DNA from: Auanema rhodensis
Lineage: Eukaryota; Nematoda; Chromadorea; Rhabditida; Rhabditidae
NCBI GenBank assembly: GCA_964057225.1
Contig: OZ059895.1
Location: 20,780,688-20,844,687, forward strand
Direction of reading: 5' to 3'
Length of the DNA stretch: 64,000 nt
Every line of letters starts with the position of its first letter. Position 1 is the first letter of the stretch. The notes under the pieces were generated by a model that had not been told where the DNA came from, ran no database searches, and was given only the letters and a program-made list of their open reading frames with translations. Both the position numbers and the translations under genes were made by a program. Shown here one piece after another: positions 1 to 12,600 of the stretch.

Positions 1-1760
1 TCGCTTCACGTCAAAGATAAAGAGATGCGGTTTTCAAAATTAGATTCCCCATGTCCATATTAGTCTAAAAACAATTTTTTATCAATATTGGTGCATGGTA
101 ACCATGACTTTGAAATTTACGTGAACTTTAATTTTTGCTAATTAAGTGTACACATGATGTGCACTTGGTATGTAACTCGCTTCACGTCAAAGATAAAGAG
201 ATGCGGTTTTCAAAATTAGATTCCCCATGTCCATATTAGTCTAAAAACAAATTTTTATTAATATTGGTGCATGGTAACCATGACTTTGAATTTTACGTGA
301 ACTTTAATTTATGCTAATTAAGTGTACACATGATGTGCACTTGGTATGTAACTCGCTTCAAGTGAAAGATAAAGAGATGCGGTTTTCAAAATTAGATTTC
401 GCATGTCCATATTAGTCTAAAAACAAATTTTTATTGATATTGGTGCATGGTAACCATGACTTTAAAATTTACGTGAACTTTAATTTATGCTAATTAAGTG
501 TACACATGATGTGCGCTTGGTATGTAACTCGCTTCACGTCAAAGATAAAGAGATGCGGTTTTTAAAATTAGATTCCCCATGTCCATATAAGTCTAAAAAC
601 AAATTTTTATTAATATTGGTGCATGGTAACCATGACTTTGAAATTTACGTGAACTTTAATTTATGCTAATTAAGTGTACACATGCTGTGCACTTGGTATG
701 TAACTCGCTTCACGTCAAAGATAAAGAGATGCGGTTTTCAAAATTAGATTCCCCATGTCCATATAAGTCTAAAAACAAATTTTTATTAATATTGGTGCAT
801 GGTAACCATGACTTTAAAATTTACGTGAACTTCAATTTATGCTAATTAAGTGTACACGTGATGTGCGCTTGGTATGTAACTCTCTTCACGTGAAAGGTAA
901 AGAGATGCGGTTTTCAAAATTAGATTCCTCATGTCCATATTAGTCTAAAAACAAATTTTTATTGATATTGGTGCATGGTAACCATGACTTTAAAATTTAC
1001 GTGAACTTTAATTTATGCTAATTAAGTGTACACATGATGTGCACTTGGTATGTAACTTGCTTCACGTCAAAGATAAAGAGATGCGGTTTTCAAAATTAGA
1101 TTCCCCATGTCCATTTTAGTCTAAAAACGAATTTTTATTGATATTGGTGGATGGTAACCATGACTTTAAAACTTACGTGAACTTCAATTTATGCTAATTA
1201 AGTGTACACGTGATGTGCACTTGGTATGTAACTCGCTTCACGTGAAAGATAAAGAGATGCGGTTTTCAAAATTAGATTCCTCATGTCCATATTAGTCTAA
1301 AAACGAATTTTTATTGATATTGGTGCATGGTAACCATGACTTTAAAATTTACGTGAACTTTAATTTATGCTAATTAAGTGTACACATGATGTGCACTTGG
1401 TATGTAACTCGCTTCACGTCAAAGATAAAGAGATGCGGTTTTCAAAATTAGATTCCCCATGTCCATGTTAGTCTAAAAACAAATTTCTATTAATATTGGT
1501 GCATGGTAACTATGACTTTGAAATTTACGTGAACTTTAATTTATGCTAATTAAGTGTACACATGATGTGCACTTGGTATGTAACTCGCTTCAAGTGAAAG
1601 ATAAAGAGATGCGCTTTTCAAAATTAGATTTCGCATGTCCATATTAGTCTAAAAACAAATTTTTATTGATATTGGTGCATGGTAACCATGACTTTAAAAT
1701 TTACGTGAACTTTAATTTATGCTAATTAAGTGTACACATGATGTGCACTTGGTATGTAAC
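1..1760 (+). repeat. 10-monomer block, copy 1 (second copy 4401-6160)
   Basis: The order of monomer variants is the same as 4400 bp (25 monomers) downstream. The first monomer has caattttttatcaat and an atttttgc tail, the second has gaattttac, the third is a caagtg/gcgg/tcgcat type, then two with the rare 'atataagtct', one with 'aaaggtaaag', one with ccatttt and ggtggatgg, one cctcat type, one with 'ctattaat' and gtaact, and one caagtg/gcgc type. Rare variants shared between the copies show common descent rather than convergence. A few differences, such as tattaat against tatttat in the second monomer, are later changes. Confidence 0.9.
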
Positions 1761-1826
1761 TCGCTTCACGTCAAAGATAAAGAGATGCGGTTTTCAAAAT
1801 TAGATTCCCCATGTCCATATTAGTCT

Positions 1827-1850
1827 AAAAACAAATTTTTATTAATATTG
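1827..1850. other. A/T tract with likely intrinsic bend
   Basis: This part of the monomer is an A run, then AAATTTTT, then ATTAATATT. Another AAAA run lies about 31 bp upstream, close to three helical turns. A-tracts in helical phase bend DNA, which is common in satellites and may favour nucleosome positioning. The tract is conserved in all classes, with length-neutral swaps (caaattttt/caatttttt/cgaattttt) and a +1 T form in eight monomers. Confidence 0.5.
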
Positions 1851-1853
1851 GTG

Positions 1854-1866
1854 CATGGTAACCATG
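1854..1866. other. Perfect 6-bp-arm dyad in the monomer
   Basis: The sequence 'catggtaaccatg' has six-base arms (catggt/accatg) around a single A. It recurs in most monomers. In the gcaacc class (for example 2113, 7921, 9505) a T-to-C change shortens the arms to five bases. In the gtaact class (for example 1409, 7217) one arm base changes so that the pair would be a G.T wobble. Short dyads able to form cruciforms have been described in centromeric satellites that lack CENP-B boxes; a functional role here is inference. Confidence 0.85.
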
Positions 1867-1905
1867 ACTTTGAAATTTACGTGAACTTTAATTTATGCTA
1901 ATTAA

Positions 1906-1924
1906 GTGTACACATGATGTGCAC
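1906..1924. other. Imperfect dyad gtgtaca-N5-tgtgcac
   Basis: Seven-base arms flank a five-base spacer, with one mismatched pair. The 8-bp palindrome gtgtacac and the 6-bp palindrome gtgcac lie inside it. Variant monomers alter it in recurring ways: 'acacgtgatg' creates a CACGTG, 'gatgtgcgc' and 'ctgtgcgc' break the right arm, and 'gatatgcac' and 'gacgtgcgc' are rarer. With the dyad about 40 bp upstream, it puts two inverted-repeat elements into the last half of each monomer. Confidence 0.75.
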
Positions 1925-2820
1925 TTGGTATGTAACTCGCTTCACGTCAAAGATAAAAAGATGAGGTTTTCAAAATTAGATTCCCCATGTCCATATTAGT
2001 CTAAAAACAAATTTTTATTAATATTGGTGCATGGTAACCATGACTTTGAAATTTACGTGAACTTTAATTTATGCTAATTAAGTGTACACATGATGTGCGC
2101 TTGGTATGTAACTCGCTTCACGTGAAAGATAAAGAGATGCGGTTTCCAAAATTAGATTCCCCATGTCCATATTAGTCTAAAAACAAATTTTTATTGATAT
2201 TGGTGCATGGCAACCATGACTTTAAAATTTACGTGAACTTTAATTTATGTTAATTAAGTGTACACATGATGTGCACTTGGTATGTAACTCGCTTCACTCA
2301 AAGATAAAGAGATGCGGTTTTCAAAATTAGATTCCCCATGTCCATATTAGTCTAAAAACAATTTTTTATCAATATTGGTGCATGGTAACCATGACTTTGA
2401 AATTTACGTGAACTTTAATTTATGCTAATTAAGTGTACACATGATGTGCGCTTGGTATGTAACTCTCTTCACGTGAAAGATAAAGAGATGCGGTTTTCAA
2501 AATTAGATTCCTCATGTCCATATTAGTCTAAAAACGAATTTTTATTGATATTAATGCATGGTAACCATGACTTTAAAATTTACGTGAACTTTAATTTATG
2601 CTAATTAAGTGTACACATGATATGCACTTGGTATGTAACTCGCTTCACGTCAAAGATAAAGAGATGCGGTTTTCAAAATTAGATTCCCCATGTCCATATT
2701 AGCCTAAAAACAAATTTTTTATTGATATTGGTGCATGGTAACCATGACTTTGAAATTTACGTGAACTTTAATTTATGCTAATTAAGTGTACACGTGATGT
2801 GCACTTGGTATGTAACTCGC

Positions 2821-2830
2821 TTCACGTGAA
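2821..2830. other. Palindromic CACGTG (G-box/E-box core) monomer variant
   Basis: In the cacgtg class of monomers the head reads 'ttcacgtgaa', a perfect 10-bp palindrome. The alternative cacgtc class loses the dyad. The site is concentrated in 24.4-34.6 kb, where roughly four in five monomers have it, and is a minority form at 38-45 kb. CACGTG is the core bound by bHLH and bZIP factors in plants; binding here is not shown by the sequence. Confidence 0.6.
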
Positions 2831-4400
2831 AGATAAAGAGATGCGGTTTTCAAAATTAGATTCCCCATGTCCATATTAGTCTAAACACAAATTTTTATTG
2901 ATATTGGTGCATGGTAACCATGACTTTGAAATTTACGTGAACTTTAATTTATGCTAATTAAGTGTACACGTGATGTGCACTTGGTATGTAACTCGCTTCA
3001 CGTGAAAGATAAAAAGATGCGGTTTTCAAAATTAGATTCCCCATGTCCATGTTAGTCTAAAAACAAATTTCTATTAATATTGGTGCATGGTAACTATGAC
3101 TTTGAAATTTACGTGAACTTTAATTTATGCTAATTAAGTGTACACATGATGTGCACTTGGTATGTAACTCGCTTCAAGTGAAAGATAAAGAGATGCGCTT
3201 TTCAAAATTAGATTTCGCATGTCCATATTAGTCTAAAAACAAATTTTTATTGATATTGGTGCATGGTAACCATGACTTTAAAATGTACGTGAACTTTAAT
3301 TTATGCTAATTAAGTGTACACATGATGTGCACTTGGTATGTAACTCGCTTCACGTCAAAGATAAAGAGATGCGGTTTTCAAAATTAGATTCCCCATGTCC
3401 ATATTAGTCTAAAAACAAATTTTTATTAATATTGGTGCATGGTAACCATGACTTTGAAATTTACGTGAACTTTAATTTATGCTAATTAAGTGTACACATG
3501 ATGTGCACTTGGTATGTAACTCGCTTCACGTCAAAGATAAAAAGATGAGGTTTTCAAAATTAGATTCCCCATGTCCATATTAGTCTAAAAACAAATTTTT
3601 ATTAATATTGGTGCATGGTAACCATGACTTTGAAATTTACGTGAACTTTAATTTATGCTAATTAAGTGTACACATGATGTGCGCTTGGTATGTAACTCGC
3701 TTCACGTGAAAGATAAAAAGATGCGGTTTCCAAAATTAGATTCCCCATGTCCATATTAGTCTAAAAACAAATTTTTATTGATATTGGTGCATGGCAACCA
3801 TGACTTTAAAATTTACGTGAACTTTAATTTATGCTAATTAAGTGTACACATGATGTGCACTTGGTATGTAACTCGCTTCAAGTGAAAGATAAAGAGATGC
3901 GCTTTTCAAAATTAGATTTCGCATGTCCATATTAGTCTAAAAACAAATTTTTATTGATATTGGTGCATGGTAACCATGACTTTAAAATTTACGTGAACTT
4001 TAATTTATGCTAATTAAGTGTACACATGATGTGCACTTGGTATGTAACTCGCTTCACGTCAAAGATAAAGAGATGCGGTTTTCAAAATTAGATTCCCCAT
4101 GTCCATATTAGTCTAAAAACAAATTTTTATGAATATTGGTGCATGGTAACCATGACTTTGAAATTTACGTGAACTTTAATTTATGCTAATTAAGTGTACA
4201 CATGATGTGCACTTGGTATGTAACTCGCTTCACGTCAAAGATAAAGAGATGCGGTTTTGAAAATTAGATTCCCCATGTCCATATTAGTCTAAAAACAAAT
4301 TTTTATTAATATTGGTGCATGGTAACCATGACTTTGAAATTTACGTGAACTTTAATTTATGCTAATTAAGTGTACACATGATGTGCACTTGGTATGTAAC

Positions 4401-6160
4401 TCGCTTCACGTCAAAGATAAAGAGATGCGGTTTTCAAAATTAGATTCCCCATGTCCATATTAGTCTAAAAACAATTTTTTATCAATATTGGTGCATGGTA
4501 ACCATGACTTTGAAATTTACGTGAACTTTAATTTTTGCTAATTAAGTGTACACATGATGTGCACTTGGTATGTAACTCGCTTCACGTCAAAGATAAAGAG
4601 ATGCGGTTTTCAAAATTAGATTCCCCATGTCCATATTAGTCTAAAAACAAATTTTTATTTATATTGGTGCATGGTAACCATGACTTTGAATTTTACGTGA
4701 ACTTTAATTTATGCTAATTAAGTGTACACATGATGTGCACTTGGTATGTAACTCGCTTCAAGTGAAAGATAAAGAGATGCGGTTTTCAAAATTAGATTTC
4801 GCATGTCCATATTAGTCTAAAAACAAATTTTTATTGATATTGGTGCATGGTAACCATGACTTTAAAATTTACGTGAACTTTAATTTATGCTAATTAAGTG
4901 TACACATGATGTGCACTTGGTATGTAACTCGCTTCACGTCAAAGATAAAGAGATGCGGTTTTTAAAATTAGATTCCCCATGTCCATATAAGTCTAAAAAC
5001 AAATTTTTATTAATATTGGTGCATGGTAACCATGACTTTGAAATTTACGTGAACTTTAATTTATGCTAATTAAGTGTACACATGCTGTGCACTTGGTATG
5101 TAACTCGCTTCACGTCAAAGATAAAGAGATGCGGTTTTCAAAATTAGATTCCCCATGTCCATATAAGTCTAAAAACAAATTTTTATTAATATTGGTGCAT
5201 GGTAACCATGACTTTAAAATTTACGTGAACTTCAATTTATGCTAATTAAGTGTACACGTGATGTGCGCTTGGTATGTAACTCTCTTCACGTGAAAGGTAA
5301 AGAGATGCGGTTTTCAAAATTAGATTCCTCATGTCCATATTAGTCTAAAAACGAATTTTTATTGATATTGGTGCATGGTAACCATGACTTTAAAATTTAC
5401 GTGAACTTTAATTTATGCTAATTAAGTGTACACATGATGTGCACTTGGTATGTAACTTGCTTCACGTCAAAGATAAAGAGATGCGGTTTTCAAAATTAGA
5501 TTCCCCATGTCCATTTTAGTCTAAAAACGAATTTTTATTGATATTGGTGGATGGTAACCATGACTTTAAAACTTACGTGAACTTCAATTTATGCTAATTA
5601 AGTGTACACGTGATGTGCACTTGGTATGTAACTCGCTTCACGTGAAAGATAAAGAGATGCGGTTTTCAAAATTAGATTCCTCATGTCCATATTAGTCTAA
5701 AAACGAATTTTTATTGATATTGGTGCATGGTAACCATGACTTTAAAATTTACGTGAACTTTAATTTATGCTAATTAAGTGTACACATGATGTGCACTTGG
5801 TATGTAACTCGCTTCACGTCAAAGATAAAGAGATGCGGTTTTCAAAATTAGATTCCCCATGTCCATGTTAGTCTAAAAACAAATTTCTATTAATATTGGT
5901 GCATGGTAACTATGACTTTGAAATTTACGTGAACTTTAATTTATGCTAATTAAGTGTACACATGATGTGCACTTGGTATGTAACTCGCTTCAAGTGAAAG
6001 ATAAAGAGATGCGCTTTTCAAAATTAGATTTCGCATGTCCATATTAGTCTAAAAACAAATTTTTATTGATATTGGTGCATGGTAACCATGACTTTAAAAT
6101 TTACGTGAACTTTAATTTATGCTAATTAAGTGTACACATGATGTGCACTTGGTATGTAAC
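4401..6160 (+). repeat. 10-monomer block, copy 2 (first copy 1-1760)
   Basis: This copy matches the window's first ten monomers variant by variant. It leaves the match at 6161, where a tatgaat monomer replaces the tattaat monomer found at 1761. The tatgaat, ttttg, tatcaat series that follows is the same series seen at 4049-4576, so the copy appears to have been joined back into sequence from just before its own start. Confidence 0.9.
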
Positions 6161-6336
6161 TCGCTTCACGTCAAAGATAAAGAGATGCGGTTTTCAAAAT
6201 TAGATTCCCCATGTCCATATTAGTCTAAAAACAAATTTTTATGAATATTGGTGCATGGTAACCATGACTTTGAAATTTACGTGAACTTTAATTTATGCTA
6301 ATTAAGTGTACACATGATGTGCACTTGGTATGTAAC

Positions 6337-7040
6337 TCGCTTCACGTCAAAGATAAAGAGATGCGGTTTTGAAAATTAGATTCCCCATGTCCATATTAGT
6401 CTAAAAACAAATTTTTATTAATATTGGTGCATGGTAACCATGACTTTGAAATTTACGTGAACTTTAATTTATGCTAATTAAGTGTACACATGATGTGCAC
6501 TTGGTAAGTAACTCGCTTCACGTCAAAGATAAAGAGATGCGGTTTTCAAAATTAGATTCCCCATGTCCATATTAGTCTAAAAACAATTTTTTATCAATAT
6601 TGGTGCATGGTAACCATGACTTTGAAATTTACGTGAACTTTAATTTATGCTAATTAAGTGTACACATGATGTGCACTTGGTATGTAACTCGCTTCACGTC
6701 AAAGATAAAGAGATGCGGTTTTGAAAATTAGATTCCCCATGTCCATATTAGTCTAAAAACAAATTTTTATTAATATTGGTGCATGGTAACCATGACTTTG
6801 AAATTTACGTGAACTTTAATTTATGCTAATTAAGTGTACACATGATGTGCACTTGGTAAGTAACTCGCTTCACGTCAAAGATAAAGAGATGCGGTTTTCA
6901 AAATTAGATTCCCCATGTCCATATTAGTCTAAAAACAATTTTTTATCAATATTGGTGCATGGTAACCATGACTTTGAAATTTACGTGAACTTTAATTTTT
7001 GCTAATTAAGTGTACACATGCTGTGCGCTTGGTATGTAAC
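6337..7040 (+). repeat. Two-monomer (352 bp) tandem duplication
   Basis: The pair 'ttttgaaaatt' monomer plus 'caattttttatcaat' monomer occurs at 6337-6688 and again at 6689-7040. In the same stretch the monomer tail reads ggtaagtaac instead of ggtatgtaac. The second pair ends in the atttttgc and ctgtgcgc tail, the first in atttatgc and gatgtgcac. Confidence 0.8.
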
Positions 7041-7216
7041 TCTCTTCACGTGAAAGATAAAGAGATGCGGTTTCCAAAATTAGATTCCCCATGTCCATAT
7101 TAGTCTAAAAACAAATTTTTATTGATATTGGTGCATGGTAACCATGACTTTAAAATTTACGTGAACTTTAATTTATGCTAATTAAGTGTACACATGATGT
7201 GCACTTGGTATGTAAC

Positions 7217-9680
7217 TCGCTTCACGTCAAAGATAAAGAGATGCGGTTTTCAAAATTAGATTCCCCATGTCCATGTTAGTCTAAAAACAAATTTCTATTA
7301 ATATTGGTGCATGGTAACTATGACTTTGAAATTTACGTGAACTTTAATTTATGCTAATTAAGTGTACACATGATGTGCACTTGGTATGTAACTCGCTTCA
7401 AGTGAAAGATAAAGAGATGCGCTTTTCAAAATTAGATTTCGCATGTCCATATTAGTCTAAAAACAAATTTTTATTGATATTGGTGCATGGTAACCATGAC
7501 TTTAAAATTTACGTGAACTTTAATTTATGCTAATTAAGTGTACACATGATGTGCACTTGGTATGTAACTCGCTTCACGTCAAAGATAAAGAGATGCGGTT
7601 TTCAAAATTAGATTCCCCATGTCCATATTAGTCTAAAAACAAATTTTTATTAATATTGGTGCATGGTAACCATGACTTTGAAATTTACGTGAACTTTAAT
7701 TTATGCTAATTAAGTGTACACATGATGTGCACTTGGTATGTAACTCGCTTCACGTCAAAGATAAAAAGATGAGGTTTTCAAAATTAGATTCCCCATGTCC
7801 ATATTAGTCTAAAAACAAATTTTTATTAATATTGGTGCATGGTAACCATGACTTTGAAATTTACGTGAACTTTAATTTATGCTAATTAAGTGTACACATG
7901 ATGTGCGCTTGGTATGTAACTCGCTTCACGTGAAAGATAAAGAGATGCGGTTTCCAAAATTAGATTCCCCATGTCCATATTAGTCTAAAAACAAATTTTT
8001 ATTGATATTGGTGCATGGCAACCATGACTTTAAAATTTACGTGAACTTTAATTTATGTTAATTAAGTGTACACATGATGTGCACTTGGTATGTAACTCGC
8101 TTCACTCAAAGATAAAGAGATGCGGTTTTCAAAATTAGATTCCCCATGTCCATATTAGTCTAAAAACAATTTTTTATCAATATTGGTGCATGGTAACCAT
8201 GACTTTGAAATTTACGTGAACTTTAATTTATGCTAATTAAGTGTACACATGATGTGCGCTTGGTATGTAACTCTCTTCACGTGAAAGATAAAGAGATGCG
8301 GTTTTCAAAATTAGATTCCTCATGTCCATATTAGTCTAAAAACGAATTTTTATTGATATTAATGCATGGTAACCATGACTTTAAAATTTACGTGAACTTT
8401 AATTTATGCTAATTAAGTGTACACATGATATGCACTTGGTATGTAACTCGCTTCACGTCAAAGATAAAGAGATGCGGTTTTCAAAATTAGATTCCCCATG
8501 TCCATATTAGCCTAAAAACAAATTTTTTATTGATATTGGTGCATGGTAACCATGACTTTGAAATTTACGTGAACTTTAATTTATGCTAATTAAGTGTACA
8601 CGTGATGTGCACTTGGTATGTAACTCGCTTCACGTGAAAGATAAAGAGATGCGGTTTTCAAAATTAGATTCCCCATGTCCATATTAGTCTAAACACAAAT
8701 TTTTATTGATATTGGTGCATGGTAACCATGACTTTGAAATTTACGTGAACTTTAATTTATGCTAATTAAGTGTACACGTGATGTGCACTTGGTATGTAAC
8801 TCGCTTCACGTGAAAGATAAAAAGATGCGGTTTTCAAAATTAGATTCCCCATGTCCATGTTAGTCTAAAAACAAATTTCTATTAATATTGGTGCATGGTA
8901 ACTATGACTTTGAAATTTACGTGAACTTTAATTTATGCTAATTAAGTGTACACATGATGTGCACTTGGTATGTAACTCGCTTCAAGTGAAAGATAAAGAG
9001 ATGCGCTTTTCAAAATTAGATTTCGCATGTCCATATTAGTCTAAAAACAAATTTTTATTGATATTGGTGCATGGTAACCATGACTTTAAAATGTACGTGA
9101 ACTTTAATTTATGCTAATTAAGTGTACACATGATGTGCACTTGGTATGTAACTCGCTTCACGTCAAAGATAAAGAGATGCGGTTTTCAAAATTAGATTCC
9201 CCATGTCCATATTAGTCTAAAAACAAATTTTTATTAATATTGGTGCATGGTAACCATGACTTTGAAATTTACGTGAACTTTAATTTATGCTAATTAAGTG
9301 TACACATGATGTGCACTTGGTATGTAACTCGCTTCACGTCAAAGATAAAAAGATGAGGTTTTCAAAATTAGATTCCCCATGTCCATATTAGTCTAAAAAC
9401 AAATTTTTATTAATATTGGTGCATGGTAACCATGACTTTGAAATTTACGTGAACTTTAATTTATGCTAATTAAGTGTACACATGATGTGCGCTTGGTATG
9501 TAACTCGCTTCACGTGAAAGATAAAGAGATGCGGTTTCCAAAATTAGATTCCCCATGTCCATATTAGTCTAAAAACAAATTTTTATTGATATTGGTGCAT
9601 GGCAACCATGACTTTAAAATTTACGTGAACTTTAATTTATGCTAATTAAGTGTACACATGATGTGCACTTGGTATGTAAC
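7217..9680 (+). repeat. 14-monomer block, copy 2 (first copy 1409-3872)
   Basis: It has the same variant order as 1409-3872, including the indel monomers at 8097 (175 bp) and 8448 (177 bp). The copies differ at few sites: 3697 has aaaaag where 9505 has aaagag. After 9680 it runs into the gagg/tttcc dimer zone, whereas the first copy runs into a caagtg/gcgc monomer at 3873. Confidence 0.88.
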
Positions 9681-12600
9681 TCGCTTCACGTCAAAGATAA
9701 AAAGATGAGGTTTTCAAAATTAGATTCCCCATGTCCATATTAGTCTAAAAACAAATTTTTATTAATATTGGTGCATGGTAACCATGACTTTGAAATTTAC
9801 GTGAACTTTAATTTATGCTAATTAAGTGTACACATGATGTGCGCTTGGTATGTAACTCGCTTCACGTGAAAGATAAAGAGATGCGGTTTCCAAAATTAGA
9901 TTCCCCATGTCCATATTAGTCTAAAAACAAATTTTTATTAATATTGGTGCATGGTAACCATGACTTTGAAATTTACGTGAACTTTAATTTATGCTAATTA
10001 AGTGTACACATGATGTGCACTTGGTATGTAACTCGCTTCACGTCAAAGATAAAAAGATGAGGTTTTCAAAATTAGATTCCCCATGTCCATATTAGTCTAA
10101 AAACAAATTTTTATTGATATTGGTGCATGGCAACCATGACTTTAAAATTTACGTGAACTTTAATTTATGCTAATTAAGTGTACACATGATGTGCACTTGG
10201 TATGTAACTCGCTTCACGTCAAAGATAAAAAGATGAGGTTTTCAAAATTAGATTCCCCATGTCCATATTAGTCTAAAAACAAATTTTTATTAATATTGGT
10301 GCATGGTAACCATGACTTTGAAATTTACGTGAACTTTAATTTATGCTAATTAAGTGTACACGTGATGTGCACTTGGTATGTAACTCGCTTCACGTGAAAG
10401 ATAAAAAGATGCGGTTTTCAAAATTAGATTCCCCATGTCCATGTTAGTCTAAAAACAAATTTCTATTAATATTGGTGCATGGTAACTATGACTTTGAAAT
10501 TTACGTGAACTTTAATTTATGCTAATTAAGTGTACACATGATGTGCACTTGGTATGTAACTCGCTTCAAGTGAAAGATAAAGAGATGCGCTTTTCAAAAT
10601 TAGATTTCGCATGTCCATATTAGTCTAAAAACAAATTTTTATTGATATTGGTGCATGGTAACCATGACTTTAAAATGTACGTGAACTTTAATTTATGCTA
10701 ATTAAGTGTACACATGATGTGCACTTGGTATGTAACTCGCTTCACGTCAAAGATAAAGAGATGCGGTTTTCAAAATTAGATTCCCCATGTCCATATTAGT
10801 CTAAAAACAAATTTTTATTAATATTGGTGCATGGTAACCATGACTTTGAAATTTACGTGAACTTTAATTTATGCTAATTAAGTGTACACATGATGTGCAC
10901 TTGGTATGTAACTCGCTTCATGTCAAAGATAAAAAGATGAGGTTTTCAAAATTAGATTCCCCATGTCCATATTAGTCTAAAAACAAATTTTTATTAATAT
11001 TGGTGCATGGTAACCATGACTTTGAAATTTACGTGAACTTTAATTTATGCTAATTAAGTGTACACATGATGTGCGCTTGGTATGTAACTCGCTTCACGTG
11101 AAAGATAAAGAGATGCGGTTTCCAAAATTAGATTCCCCATGTCCATATTAGTCTAAAAACAAATTTTTATTGATATTGGTGCATGGCAACCATGACTTTA
11201 AAATTTACGTGAACTTTAATTTATGCTAATTAAGTGTACACATGATGTGCACTTGGTATGTAACTCGCTTCACGTCAAAGATAAAAAGATGAGGTTTTCA
11301 AAATTAGATTCCCCATGTCCATATTAGTCTAAAAACAAATTTTTATTAATATTGGTGCATGGTAACCATGACTTTGAAATTTACGTGAACTTTAATTTAT
11401 GCTAATTAAGTGTACACATGATGTGCGCTTGGTATGTAACTCGCTTCACGTGAAAGATAAAGAGATGCGGTTTCCAAAATTAGATTCCCCATGTCCATAT
11501 TAGTCTAAAAACAAATTTTTATTGATATTGGTGCATGGCAACCATGACTTTAAAATTTACGTGAACTTTAATTTATGCTAATTAAGTGTACACATGATGT
11601 GCACTTGGTATGTAACTCGCTTCACGTCAAAGATAAAAAGATGAGGTTTTCAAAATTAGATTCCCCATGTCCATATTAGTCTAAAAACAAATTTTTATTA
11701 ATATTGGTGCATGGTAACCATGACTTTGAAATTTACGTGAACTTTAATTTATGCTAATTAAGTGTACACATGATGTGCGCTTGGTATGTAACTCGCTTCA
11801 CGTGAAAGATAAAGAGATGCGGTTTCCAAAATTAGATTCCCCATGTCCATATTAGTCTAAAAACAAATTTTTATTAATATTGGTGCATGGTAACTATGAC
11901 TTTGAAATTTACGTGAACTTTAATTTATGCTAATTAAGTGTACACATGATGTGCACTTGGTATGTAACTCGCTTCACGTCAAAGATAAAAAGATGAGGTT
12001 TTCAAAATTAGATTCCCCATGTCCATATTAGTCTAAAAACAAATTTTTATTGATATTGGTGCATGGCAACCATGACTTTAAAATTTACGTGAACTTTAAT
12101 TTATGCTAATTAAGTGTACACATGATGTGCACTTGGTATGTAACTCGCTTCACGTCAAAGATAAAAAGATGAGGTTTTCAAAATTAGATTCCCCATGTCC
12201 ATATTAGTCTAAAAACAAATTTTTATTAATATTGGTGCATGGTAACCATGACTTTGAAATTTACGTGAACTTTAATTTATGCTAATTAAGTGTACACATG
12301 ATGTGCACTTGGTATGTAACTCGCTTCACGTCAAAGATAAAAAGATGAGGTTTTCAAAATTAGATTCCCCATGTCCATATTAGTCTAAAAACAAATTTTT
12401 ATTAATATTGGTGCATGGTAACCATGACTTTGAAATTTACGTGAACTTTAATTTATGCTAATTAAGTGTACACATGATGTGCGCTTGGTATGTAACTCGC
12501 TTCACGTGAAAGATAAAGAGATGCGGTTTCCAAAATTAGATTCCCCATGTCCATATTAGTCTAAAAACAAATTTTTATTGATATTGGTGCATGGCAACCA

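Larger units (their letters stand above)
1761..1936 (+). repeat. Reference monomer (common type N)
   Basis: This copy matches the most frequent base at nearly every variable site and can serve as the consensus. It has 56 G+C in 176 bp (31.8%). In order it holds: 'tcgcttcacgtcaaag'; a purine-rich 'ataaagagatgcgg'; 'ttttcaaaattagattcccc'; 'atgtccatattagtct'; an A/T tract; a dyad 'catggtaaccatg'; 'tttacgtgaac'; 'taattaag'; a second dyad around 'gtgtacacatgatgtgcac'; and 'ttggtatgtaac'. CpG is sparse, about four per monomer, mostly within ACGT, GCGG and TCGC. Variable sites used to class other monomers are cacgtc/cacgtg/caagtg/cactc, gcgg/gagg/gcgc, ttttc/tttcc/ttttg, cccc/cctc/tcgc/catc, tattaat/tattgat/tatcaat/tatgaat, and gtaacc/gcaacc/gtaact. 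Confidence 0.95.
1409..3872 (+). repeat. 14-monomer block, copy 1 (second copy 7217-9680)
   Basis: The series is: ctattaat/gtaact; caagtg/gcgc; consensus; gagg; tttcc/gcaacc; cactc deletion; cctcat with ttaatgcatgg; a +1 T monomer with tattagcct; taaacac; aaaaag with gtccatgtt; caagtg/gcgc with atgtac; consensus; gagg; tttcc/gcaacc. It recurs 5808 bp (33 monomers) downstream. A private 'atgttaatt' near 2250 also occurs near 8058. The one-base loss and the one-base gain cancel, so both blocks are the same length. The block overlaps copy 1 of the 25-monomer-spaced duplication, so the two events are nested. Confidence 0.9.

Noticed and set aside
487-845. Two overlapping 60-aa ORFs (487-669 and 663-845)
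   Set aside because: They are satellite monomers read in one frame; each exists because a TAG became AAG in that monomer. They overlap by the monomer period, have no protein family features that I recognise and no promoter or ribosome-site context.
1821-1850. TATA-like promoter in the A/T tract
   Set aside because: The A/T tract occurs in every monomer and there is no associated gene; AT-rich satellites contain such matches by chance.
4887-5245. Two overlapping 60-aa ORFs (4887-5069 and 5063-5245)
   Set aside because: They are the 4400-bp-distant copies of the ORFs at 487-845, created by block duplication and not by selection on a protein.
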